NCBI GenBank assembly: GCA_021604825.1
Contig: BQJS01000033.1
Location: forward strand, 1-29,753
DNA length: 29,753 bases
Direction: 5' to 3'
From: Phycisphaerae bacterium
GTDB lineage: Bacteria > Planctomycetota > Phycisphaerae > UBA1845
Below, piece after piece: positions 8,943 to 15,537 of the stretch. How positions within the stretch are numbered: position 1 is the stretch's first letter; each line of letters starts with the position of its first letter. The position numbers and the translations under genes are program-made. The notes beneath the pieces are model-generated. The model searched no databases. It was given only the letters and a program-made list of their open reading frames with translations, and was not told where the DNA came from.

Positions 8943-8982
8943 TCCTGCGAGGAGATGCAGGAGCACGCGGGTAAAGCGCGTG
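8943..8982 (+). promoter_or_regulatory. Two consecutive hairpins in the fliW leader
   Basis: The 227-bp gap between flgL and fliW contains two adjacent perfect stems. The first pairs TCCTGC (8943-8948) with GCAGGA (8957-8962) around the loop GAGGAGAT, so a GGA is displayed in the loop as in CsrA sites. The second pairs CACGCG (8964-8969) with CGCGTG (8977-8982) around a 7-base loop. No T-tract follows, so this is not an ordinary terminator. A regulatory role in fliW expression is an inference. No clear promoter was found in the rest of the gap. Confidence 0.4.
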
Positions 8983-9042
8983 AGAGCTTTCCGACGGACG
9001 GAAGCGCACGGCCAAAATGGATCGGCTGCAGGGAGAGGCGCG

Positions 9043-9495
9043 ATGACTATACAAACGTCGCGATTCGGACCACTGGAAGTTAACGAAGAGAGGTTCATCA
9101 AGTTTGAGCAGGGTATTCTGGGTTTTCCGAACCAGAAGCAATACGCCTTGATTCAGACCGGAGACAACAGTGGGTTTTATTGGCTGCAAGCAATTGATCG
9201 AGCGGAATTGGCGTTTGTGGTCTGTGACCCGCGCTTGTTCGTTCAGGATTACCGTGCGCCGGTTAAGTCAGAAGAGCTGACCAACCTGGGCGTTAAGGAT
9301 CCGGATCAAGCGCAGGTGTTCATCATCGTCAACAAGATCGACAAGGTGTTGACGGGGAATCTTCAGGGCCCATTGGTGATCAACGTGCAAACGCACGCAG
9401 CGCGGCAGTTGGTGTTGAGTGATCGCAAGTACTCGACGCGACATCCGCTGATGAGGCTGCCTGAACCGCAGCAAGAGATGGCCAAAACGGGTTAG
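9043..9495 (+). CDS. fliW: Flagellar assembly factor FliW
   Basis: The start is ATG 9043, directly after the strong ribosome site GGGAGAGG (9031-9038), giving 150 residues. The longer open frame from 8980 has no comparable site, and its extra residues do not look like FliW. Family features are present: FEQGILGFPNQKQYALIQ near residues 22-39, FYWLQAIDRAELAFVVCDP (about 45-63), GNLQGPLVINVQTHAARQLV and a closing Y-STRHPL. FliW binds CsrA and removes it from flagellin mRNA. It is itself sequestered by unsecreted flagellin, which ties flagellin synthesis to export. The neighbours csrA and fliC are its two partners. Confidence 0.95.
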   Translation: MTIQTSRFGPLEVNEERFIKFEQGILGFPNQKQYALIQTGDNSGFYWLQAIDRAELAFVVCDPRLFVQDYRAPVKSEELTNLGVKDPDQAQVFIIVNKIDKVLTGNLQGPLVINVQTHAARQLVLSDRKYSTRHPLMRLPEPQQEMAKTG

Positions 9496-9507
9496 TCTCA
9501 AATTATT

Positions 9508-9556
9508 CGCACCGGTTTTGAAGCCGTTTGAAACGAAGATCTTAGTGACCGGTGCG
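9508..9556 (+). repeat. Perfect 9-bp inverted repeat between fliW and csrA
   Basis: CGCACCGGT at 9508-9516 is repeated in inverted form as ACCGGTGCG at 9548-9556, with 31 bp between. It begins 12 bp after the fliW stop and lies about 140 bp before the csrA start. It could fold as a long-loop hairpin in RNA or be a two-site DNA operator. There is no T-tract after it, so it does not look like an intrinsic terminator. Confidence 0.5.
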
Positions 9557-9692
9557 TGGTCTCGGTGGTAAGACGACCGCTCTGAGTGATGACGAGCGAT
9601 TTGATTTGCGAAGTTTCGCCGACTTAGCGAATCCGAGTTGTCTTGCCAACAAAATAGCGCAGATATAGGCCGACCCGAGGAAGGAGCCACGG

Positions 9693-9932
9693 ATGTTGGT
9701 GCTATCTAGGACGCGCGATGAAACGATTATGGTCGGAGACGACATTGAGATAACCGTCGTTGACGTTCGAGGAGATAAGGTCAGGTTGGGCATCAAGGCG
9801 CCAACCACCATCCCCGTTCATCGCAAAGAAGTCTATGAAGCAATCAAAACGGAAAATACAAACGCCGCAACGCTCAGTGTCGATTCAATGGCACAGGTGA
9901 TTCAGCGGCATGAACATACAAACGTGCAGTAG
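9693..9932 (+). CDS. csrA: RNA-binding translational regulator CsrA
   Basis: The 79-residue protein is a typical CsrA: MLVLSRTRDETIMVGDDIEI is beta-1/beta-2, then VVDVRGDKVRLGIKAP, and IPVHRKEVYEAIK contains the RNA-contacting arginine at residue 44. The C-terminus extends about 15 residues beyond the E. coli protein. CsrA dimers bind GGA motifs in mRNA leaders and usually block ribosome binding. Here it lies between its antagonist gene fliW and the likely target fliC. Its own ribosome site is GGA-rich: GGA at 9679-9681 and 9683-9685, and GGATG spanning the start codon at 9691-9695. Autoregulation is therefore plausible, though not shown. Confidence 0.97.
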   Translation: MLVLSRTRDETIMVGDDIEITVVDVRGDKVRLGIKAPTTIPVHRKEVYEAIKTENTNAATLSVDSMAQVIQRHEHTNVQ

Positions 9933-9970
9933 TGAAGCACACGCCCAAGAGTAGGGCATTGAGTCAAGGA

Positions 9971-10018
9971 GCTGGCCCGACAAGGATGAGAGGGTCAGCG
10001 TAATGCAATCAAGGAGGA
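9971..10018 (+). promoter_or_regulatory. Predicted CsrA-binding leader of fliC
   Basis: In the 92-base leader of fliC, GCTGGCCC (9971-9978) pairs with GGGTCAGC (9992-9999) to make an 8-bp stem with a single G-U pair. Its 13-base loop contains ACAAGGATG (9980-9988), which matches the core of the published CsrA consensus (ACARGGAUG). A second target, AAGGAGGA at 10011-10018, carries two GGA motifs and is the ribosome binding site of fliC. One hairpin site upstream plus one site over the Shine-Dalgarno is the layout described for the hag leader of Bacillus subtilis. A further GGA lies at 9968-9970, at the base of the stem. Confidence 0.7.
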
Positions 10019-10024
10019 TTGCTC

Positions 10025-11473
10025 ATGAGTCGTATTACAAACAACATACCCGCTATCGTTTCTCAGAGAGAGTTGTCGCAGTCGCAGCGATCACTTAGTA
10101 CGAGCTTGCAGCGACTGTCGAGCGGTTTGCAGATCAATCGCGGTGCCGATGACCCGGCAGGATTGATCGTGTCGGAGCGGTTGCGATCGGAGATTGCGGC
10201 CGTCGGGCAGGCGATCGACAACTCGCAGCGTGCCATCAACGTCATTTCGACGACGGAAGGGGCGCTCAACGAAGTCAACTCGCTGTTGACCGACATTCAG
10301 GCGTTGGTCGTCGAGGCGGCGAACCGTGGTGCGTTCAGTGATGAGGAAGTCGATGCAAACCAGTTGCAGATTGACTCCGCAATTGAATCCATCACGAGAA
10401 TCGCGAACACTACGACGTTCGCCGGCCGAAAGCTGCTCGATGGTTCACTCGACTACGTCACAAGCGGTGTTGACACTGCGCAGTTGGCCGACGTTCAGGT
10501 CGAAGCTGCCAACTTCGGACGGGCGAGTTTCATTCCGGTTCAGGTTGATGTGACTGCCGCCGCCGAAAAAGCCACGCTCGAGTTCCCGGGTGCCACCGTC
10601 GGTTCAGCGGACGTCGCCCTCGACGTTCAGGGACCGAAGGGAATCGTGACGCTCAACTTCCCGGCAAGTGCCCCGATCAATGCGATCGTCATCGCGATCA
10701 ACAACCAGACTGACGCGACGGGCGTAACTGCGGAGTTCGTGAACTCGGCGACGCAGTCCGGTATTCGATTCCTCAGCGAAGACTACGGCACCAAGCAATT
10801 CGTATCGGTGAAGGCACTTGATACAGGCGGTCCATTTGACGTAACGGATACATCTGGTGGTACGGTGACGCGTACCAATGGCGTCGATGCGGAGGCCACC
10901 GTCAATGGTGCTGCGACAATCGCGGACGGATTGAATCTGTCCATGAATTCCCGACTGCTCAACGTCAAGATCGCACTCGACGAAGGACTCGGAACGCAAA
11001 CGACGGGCAGCAGTACATCATTCGCCATCACCGGTGGCGGATCGCTCTTTCAACTTGGACCGCGCGTCAACACCAACCAGCAGTCGAATATTGGTGTCCC
11101 AGCGATGCAGGCCAACAAGCTTGGAAATCGGATCGATGGATTCCTGTCGCAACTTGGAAGTGGCCAAGCGTTCGCGCTACGGACGAACAATTTTGATCAG
11201 GCGTCGGATATTGTCGATTCGGTCATCACCGAAGTGACCACGCTTCGAGGGCGATTGGGTGCGTTTGAGCGAAACAACCTTCAGCCGAACATCACGCAGT
11301 TGCAGATCACGGCTGAGAACCTCACGGCGTCCGAGTCGGTCATCCGCGATACCGACTTCGCACAAGAGACCACCGAGCTAACGCGGTCTCAGATTCTGGT
11401 GCAAGCCGGAACGTCCGTGCTGGCCATCGCCAACGCACAGCAGCAAAACGTTCTAACGCTGCTCGGCGGATAG
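10025..11473 (+). CDS. fliC: Flagellin
   Basis: Starting at ATG 10025, six bases after AAGGAGGA, the protein has 482 residues. The conserved N-terminus includes SLQRLSSGLQINRGADDPAG and LIVSERLRSEIAAVGQAIDN. The C-terminus has ITAENLTASESVIRDTDFAQ and SILVQAG-type residues ending in NAQQQNVLTLLGG. These are the D0/D1 helices of flagellin. The central region (about 150-390) is variable. Its first part contains a flagellin IN-like unit (VTLNFPASAPINAIVIAIN...), related in pattern to the repeats in the neighbouring FlgL. It is the filament subunit, secreted through the flagellar export system. The leader predicts CsrA/FliW control, and a terminator follows about 35 bp after the stop. Confidence 0.97.
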   Translation: MSRITNNIPAIVSQRELSQSQRSLSTSLQRLSSGLQINRGADDPAGLIVSERLRSEIAAVGQAIDNSQRAINVISTTEGALNEVNSLLTDIQALVVEAANRGAFSDEEVDANQLQIDSAIESITRIANTTTFAGRKLLDGSLDYVTSGVDTAQLADVQVEAANFGRASFIPVQVDVTAAAEKATLEFPGATVGSADVALDVQGPKGIVTLNFPASAPINAIVIAINNQTDATGVTAEFVNSATQSGIRFLSEDYGTKQFVSVKALDTGGPFDVTDTSGGTVTRTNGVDAEATVNGAATIADGLNLSMNSRLLNVKIALDEGLGTQTTGSSTSFAITGGGSLFQLGPRVNTNQQSNIGVPAMQANKLGNRIDGFLSQLGSGQAFALRTNNFDQASDIVDSVITEVTTLRGRLGAFERNNLQPNITQLQITAENLTASESVIRDTDFAQETTELTRSQILVQAGTSVLAIANAQQQNVLTLLGG

Positions 11474-11508
11474 TCCGGACGAAGGTCGCAAAAAGTAAGT
11501 AGAAGACG

Positions 11509-11554
11509 GCGGCTCCATTCTCTTTCGCCGAGGGGATGGAGTCGCTTCTTTGCT
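11509..11554 (+). terminator. Intrinsic terminator after fliC, possibly bidirectional
   Basis: A 14-bp stem (11509-11522 with 11532-11545, including a few G-U pairs) encloses a 9-base loop and is followed by TTCTTTGCTT. It lies between the convergent fliC and histidine kinase genes. On the opposite strand the hairpin is followed by a T-rich stretch (complement of 11489-11504), so it may also stop kinase transcription. Confidence 0.8.
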
Positions 11555-11571
11555 TGTCATTCGACGGAACC

Positions 11572-13239
11572 CTAACGGGCGGTTGGGTGTGTTTTGTCCA
11601 AGTCGGTCGCCCCGGTCCGCATCACGGCGAGTCGCACTTCAAAACGGGTGCCCTTGTCTTTGGCTGTCTTCACGCGGATTTCGCCTTGCAATTCGTCCAC
11701 GATTTTCTTGGCGGCGGCCAATCCCAATCCAGTTCCGCCCTGACCTTTGGACGAATTAAATGGCTCGAAGACACCTCGCATCTGATCGGGGTCGATGCCT
11801 GGGCCATTGTCCGTGATCCGTATGGATACGACATTGGCGTCGGTGTCGTATCGACTCTTCACCAGCACGCGGCCCGTCTCCGGTGGGCAGGCGTCGGTGG
11901 CGTTGAGGATCAGATTGAATACCACTTGGTGAATGCCTTCGACATCGGTGGGAATCGCGGGTACGTCGTCAAGATCTGCGAGTAGCATCACGCCACGTTC
12001 TTCCGCATGGCGTTTGGCCAAATCGACCGCGTCTTCAATGACATTGTTGATCTGCGCGAGTTCGATTCTTGGCAAACGGTCTTTGCTGAACGTCAGCATG
12101 TTGGTGGTCAGATTGAAGACGCGGTCGAGGTTGTGTTCGACAATGCGCCAACCGGTGCGAATCTTCTCTGAGTCATCTCGATTCAGACCCATGTCTACGA
12201 TGTCAGCGCCGCTGCGAAGGCCCTGCAAGAGATTGCGAATGTGGTGCGACAGATACGCGACCGTTTCGCCCGTTGCAGCCAATCGGGCGTTGCGCATTCG
12301 CGCCTCAGTGAGTCGTTGATTCTCAAGTGCCAATCCACACACGCGTCCGATTGCCGTCGCAAGGCGGAGATGATCCTGGCTGTACGTGTGTCGCGCCATC
12401 GGGCAGTCGATGTGGATGACGCCGATGACTTCATCGTGACCGGTGAGCGGGACGCAGATCACACTTCGTAGCGCCAAGCTTTCGAGGCTGGCCGTGTTTG
12501 GATCGGTCACGAAGCGCTCGTCTGCATTGGCGTTGGCACAAAGCACACCAACCTTCGTGTCGATGACTTGTTGGATGATCGCGTTGGATGTCTTGATTTG
12601 TTCGTGCTTGCGTCCGGCTTTTGATCGATATCGAACAACCGCAGGTTCGAGTTTTCCGCCTGTACTCTTGCGAATCAGGATGAAGAGCCTGTCCACGATG
12701 AGGCTGCGCAGGATGATATCGGTGATGCGGTCGAGGAACTCAGTTTCCGTGGTAATGACACCAGCGGCTTCTGCCAATTGATACATCACGTTCCACGATC
12801 GAACGGCGGCTGCGTTTTCGGGGGCAGCGACGATCACGCTCTCCTCGCTCGATTGGATCGCGGAAAGCAGCGACGAATCTACTGCATCTCCTTCACCGCT
12901 CACCCGAACCATATCTTCGGTCGCGGTGGGGCCGCCGTAACCTTGCACGCCCATCTGCCCACGAAACGCGAGGAGTGTCCCACCGATCTTGATTTGATCG
13001 CCGTGATGAAGTTCAGTTGCTTCCGAGATGCGTTCGCCGTTGACGTAGGTGCCGTTTGAACTACCCAGATGGGTGATGGTCCAAGCGTCGCCTTCTCGGG
13101 TCAACTCTGCGTGGCGACGCGAGACGGTGTAATCCGTCAGCGGGGCTTGATGGGAATGACGGCCCAGTAGCACCGAGGAATCGGTGAGATCGATCGCCTG
13201 CCCGGCGTCTGGACCCTGAAGGACGTAGAGTATTGCCAC
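11572..13239 (-). CDS. FHA-GAF sensor histidine kinase
   Basis: The 555-residue cytosolic protein has three parts. Residues 1-95 form an FHA domain with the phosphothreonine-pocket motifs LLGRHS, SRRHAEL and GSSNGTYVNG. Residues about 150-310 form a GAF sensor domain. Residues 315-540 form a histidine kinase core: the H-box is YLSHHIRNLLQGL with H332 the likely phosphoacceptor (NtrB-like, but without the usual proline), the N-box is NLILNATDA, then DNGPGI and GGTGLGLAAAKKI. No transmembrane segment or receiver domain is present and no response regulator is adjacent, so it is an orphan kinase. The start is a GTG at 13239 with only a modest GGGA ribosome site. Its position convergent to fliC does not by itself prove a flagellar role. 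Confidence 0.93.
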   Translation of the reverse strand: MAILYVLQGPDAGQAIDLTDSSVLLGRHSHQAPLTDYTVSRRHAELTREGDAWTITHLGSSNGTYVNGERISEATELHHGDQIKIGGTLLAFRGQMGVQGYGGPTATEDMVRVSGEGDAVDSSLLSAIQSSEESVIVAAPENAAAVRSWNVMYQLAEAAGVITTETEFLDRITDIILRSLIVDRLFILIRKSTGGKLEPAVVRYRSKAGRKHEQIKTSNAIIQQVIDTKVGVLCANANADERFVTDPNTASLESLALRSVICVPLTGHDEVIGVIHIDCPMARHTYSQDHLRLATAIGRVCGLALENQRLTEARMRNARLAATGETVAYLSHHIRNLLQGLRSGADIVDMGLNRDDSEKIRTGWRIVEHNLDRVFNLTTNMLTFSKDRLPRIELAQINNVIEDAVDLAKRHAEERGVMLLADLDDVPAIPTDVEGIHQVVFNLILNATDACPPETGRVLVKSRYDTDANVVSIRITDNGPGIDPDQMRGVFEPFNSSKGQGGTGLGLAAAKKIVDELQGEIRVKTAKDKGTRFEVRLAVMRTGATDLDKTHPTAR

Positions 13240-13298
13240 ACTGAGTTTCCCGCAGCATCCTGTGCGCGACCAGAGCAGTCACGCCGTTGACTTCATGT

Positions 13299-13329
13299 TT
13301 TATATCTCACCATCGATGACGTCGTCGAT
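13299..13329 (-). promoter_or_regulatory. Candidate promoter element with 18-bp palindrome upstream of the kinase gene
   Basis: On the minus strand a TATAAA (13304-13299) lies about 60 bp before the kinase GTG. Immediately upstream, at 13312-13329, is an 18-bp imperfect palindrome (eight of nine pairs match) centred about where a -30 to -35 element would be. No good -35 hexamer is visible. The palindrome could be an operator. Both elements are short, and the assignment is tentative. Confidence 0.3.
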
Positions 13330-13399
13330 TTCAAGCGGTGAAAATGTGAAACCCAATTCGCAGAATGCAGCCCGATGGTAAAAACCGCTCGGGCAGAAG

Positions 13400-14740
13400 T
13401 CAATTCCGGGAGGCTGCGGATTGTTTTTCCAACTTGAATTGGGCTGACACAAGATTGTGATCGGATCCGCTCGATTCCACGGTTCCGAGGATCACGTTGT
13501 AACTCTTGGGCACATATTGCTTTGCCATCGCAGGCGACGCCAGCACAAAATCGATCATCGAGAGGTAGCTGCGGTTGTAGGTGATTCGCTTGTCTTCAGG
13601 CAGGTCCTCGAAAAAGGCCGTCAGCTTGGTGTCGCCACTTCCGACCAATCGTTGAATCGGCTCGCTGTCGAAGGTGTCGTTGAAATCGCCACAGATAACA
13701 AACGCTGCCTGCGGATTGCTTGCGAGCATTCGGTCAAACTTCTTGCGGATGGCCAAAGTCTCACCCAGCCGGATCGGACGCGACTTATCGGCGCCGCCGT
13801 GCTTGCTCTTGAGATGGACAACAAAGACATCGAACGCATTGTAGCCTTCCGGTTCGATGCTGACCTGGAGCAAGTCGCGTTGAAACCGCATGTCCCGCCC
13901 GTCGGCGCTTCGAAAGTCCACATGGCGATGCGACGTTACCTCACCAACAGGTAGTCGGGAGATCAGGGCGACATCGATACCGCGTCGATTGTTGCCCTCA
14001 ATCAACACCACGTCGCAGTAGCCCATGTCAGAAAGGTGTGTCGCGAGGAAATCCTCAAGCCCGCCCCGGTTTTCAACTTCTTGCAGGGCGACAACGTCTG
14101 CGTCGGCTTGGCGAATCGTCTTGGCGAGATTCTCAACTTCTGTCGATCGTTTGCCCGGGTAATACTCTGAATCCGTATACGGGTCGTCGAAGTTGTCAAA
14201 CAAATTTAGCACATTAAATGTTGCGATCTTGACGACACCATCAGGCAAGACTTTGGGGCTTGCTGGATTAAATGCTGTTGGCGTTCGACCTTTAGGGTTG
14301 TCCGGTTTGGCTGCAGATTCAGCCTTGACCGCGGCACCGCCCTTTGGGGGGAGTGGGCTTTCAACGACTTGGATTTCACTGGCTGCAGTCATCACGATCT
14401 CGGGTTTGTTTTGGTACTTAATGACTTCGCCGACGATGCGAACGTGCTTACCCAGGAAATACTTTTCCGGGTCCGACGTAAACTGGGCGTACAAATTACT
14501 GGGGATGACGCCGGTAAAGGTCGTCCGAAAATCCTTATCAAAATTCAAAAAACATCTGCTTCCGATATCCTTGGAACCGACAACCGTTCCATAGACCACG
14601 CAGCGCGTCCCATAATGGTTCGCTGCATCGCTCCACGAAATCTGAGGAAGCTTGGAATCGAACAGATCGTCAGCAGCGAAAGCAGGAGCCGCTGAAAGGC
14701 TGAACAGAATAACGAGTACGTTGAGGGTATTGCGAGTCAT
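13400..14740 (-). CDS. Secreted endonuclease/exonuclease/phosphatase-family protein
   Basis: Start chosen at ATG 14740 because GGAG stands 7 bases upstream and a signal peptide begins there (MTRNTLNVLVILFSLSAAPA, cleaved near AFA). An upstream in-frame start at 14803 would bury the signal. The 446-residue protein has an OB-fold-like N-terminal domain (about 40-126) and an EEP-type metallo-phosphoesterase domain (170-437). Key motifs are IATFNVLNLFDN (N176), ALQEVEN (E221), RRGIDVALISR, FVVHLKSKHGG, ICGDFND (D352, N354), MIDFVLAS and SSGSDHNLVS (D427, H428). All expected catalytic residues are visible. Such enzymes cleave phosphodiesters in DNA, RNA or lipid head groups. The substrate cannot be told from sequence. 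It acts outside the cytoplasm. Confidence 0.9.
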   Translation of the reverse strand: MTRNTLNVLVILFSLSAAPAFAADDLFDSKLPQISWSDAANHYGTRCVVYGTVVGSKDIGSRCFLNFDKDFRTTFTGVIPSNLYAQFTSDPEKYFLGKHVRIVGEVIKYQNKPEIVMTAASEIQVVESPLPPKGGAAVKAESAAKPDNPKGRTPTAFNPASPKVLPDGVVKIATFNVLNLFDNFDDPYTDSEYYPGKRSTEVENLAKTIRQADADVVALQEVENRGGLEDFLATHLSDMGYCDVVLIEGNNRRGIDVALISRLPVGEVTSHRHVDFRSADGRDMRFQRDLLQVSIEPEGYNAFDVFVVHLKSKHGGADKSRPIRLGETLAIRKKFDRMLASNPQAAFVICGDFNDTFDSEPIQRLVGSGDTKLTAFFEDLPEDKRITYNRSYLSMIDFVLASPAMAKQYVPKSYNVILGTVESSGSDHNLVSAQFKLEKQSAASRN

Positions 14741-14869
14741 CTTCTTGCTCCGATAAAACCGGGGGACCACGATCATTTTACCGCAAATGAATAGCATTGC
14801 CACCTTTCCGGGGCGTGTTGATATCGTAGGCTTTATTTGATGCGAGGGTTCGACTTAGGAGGCAGGCGA

Positions 14870-15427
14870 ATGTTGAAAGTCAAAAGTTCGAGACAAGAAA
14901 AGAGACCTGGCACAAACGGACTTGAACAAGGCGATGCGCCACGGAGCCTCGAAAAATTCGCGTGCAAACCTCTCGATTGCGAGAATCGGCTCGACGAGGT
15001 TTTCGAGCGACACCAAAACCACGTCGCTGAGCTCAGCTGCCCGACCCAGCCTCCAAGACAAATCTCCCCCATGGACATGTTACGGAAGTTGTTTGTCAAC
15101 GATCTGATTCCTGTGGTAAATGAACTGCGCGAGAAGTATTCATCCAAAGGGTTAAGTCTTCAGATGAACGCGGAACGATTCCTTGATGGTAAACGGGAAG
15201 TCGTCATCGAGATGCAATTTGAAGGTATCGGCATGCGCTACAACGGCACGGTGATTGATGGAGTGATCGCATTTAGCCAGACCCGATTCGACGACGAAGA
15301 TCGAAGTGGGCTAACCGCCTCGGGTGCCGCACTGCGAACACGCGGACTAAATGCAGAGCGTTTCCGGGCGTTTCTCTGCGATCGAATTGCCCACTTGGTT
15401 CAACAAGCGAGCAAACGCCGCCGCTAG
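14870..15427 (+). CDS. Hypothetical protein
   Basis: The start at ATG 14870 follows AGGAGG (14857-14862) by 7 bases, which favours it over the TTG/ATG pair at 14837-14840. The product of 185 residues has no signal peptide or membrane segment. It begins with a basic, probably disordered stretch, then a helical region around MDMLRKLFVNDLIPVVNELR, a strand-rich part (REVVIEMQFEGIGMRYNGTV), and a basic helical tail ending in four basic residues. I do not recognise a family. The strong ribosome site and lack of overlap with another gene support it as real. It is divergent from the nuclease gene, sharing a 129-bp gap. Confidence 0.7.
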   Translation: MLKVKSSRQEKRPGTNGLEQGDAPRSLEKFACKPLDCENRLDEVFERHQNHVAELSCPTQPPRQISPMDMLRKLFVNDLIPVVNELREKYSSKGLSLQMNAERFLDGKREVVIEMQFEGIGMRYNGTVIDGVIAFSQTRFDDEDRSGLTASGAALRTRGLNAERFRAFLCDRIAHLVQQASKRRR

Positions 15428-15537
15428 CTATTAACCGATCGTGTGATTGTCCTGCATTCGTCCAAAGAATGGGCTATGGTGATTCACGCCATCGAATGTC
15501 ATTGGAGGGCGAAATTCACAGGAGGGCTTGAGTCGGA

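Noticed and set aside
9650..9676. Sigma-28-like promoter (CAAAATAG, 11 bp, GCCGACCC) before csrA
   Set aside because: The -10 half matches only in GCCGA, and transcription would begin inside the csrA ribosome site, leaving no usable leader.
13370..13394. Hairpin GCCCGA/TCGGGC near the end of the nuclease gene
   Set aside because: Not followed by a T-tract on either strand, and it lies upstream rather than downstream of the minus-strand gene ends.
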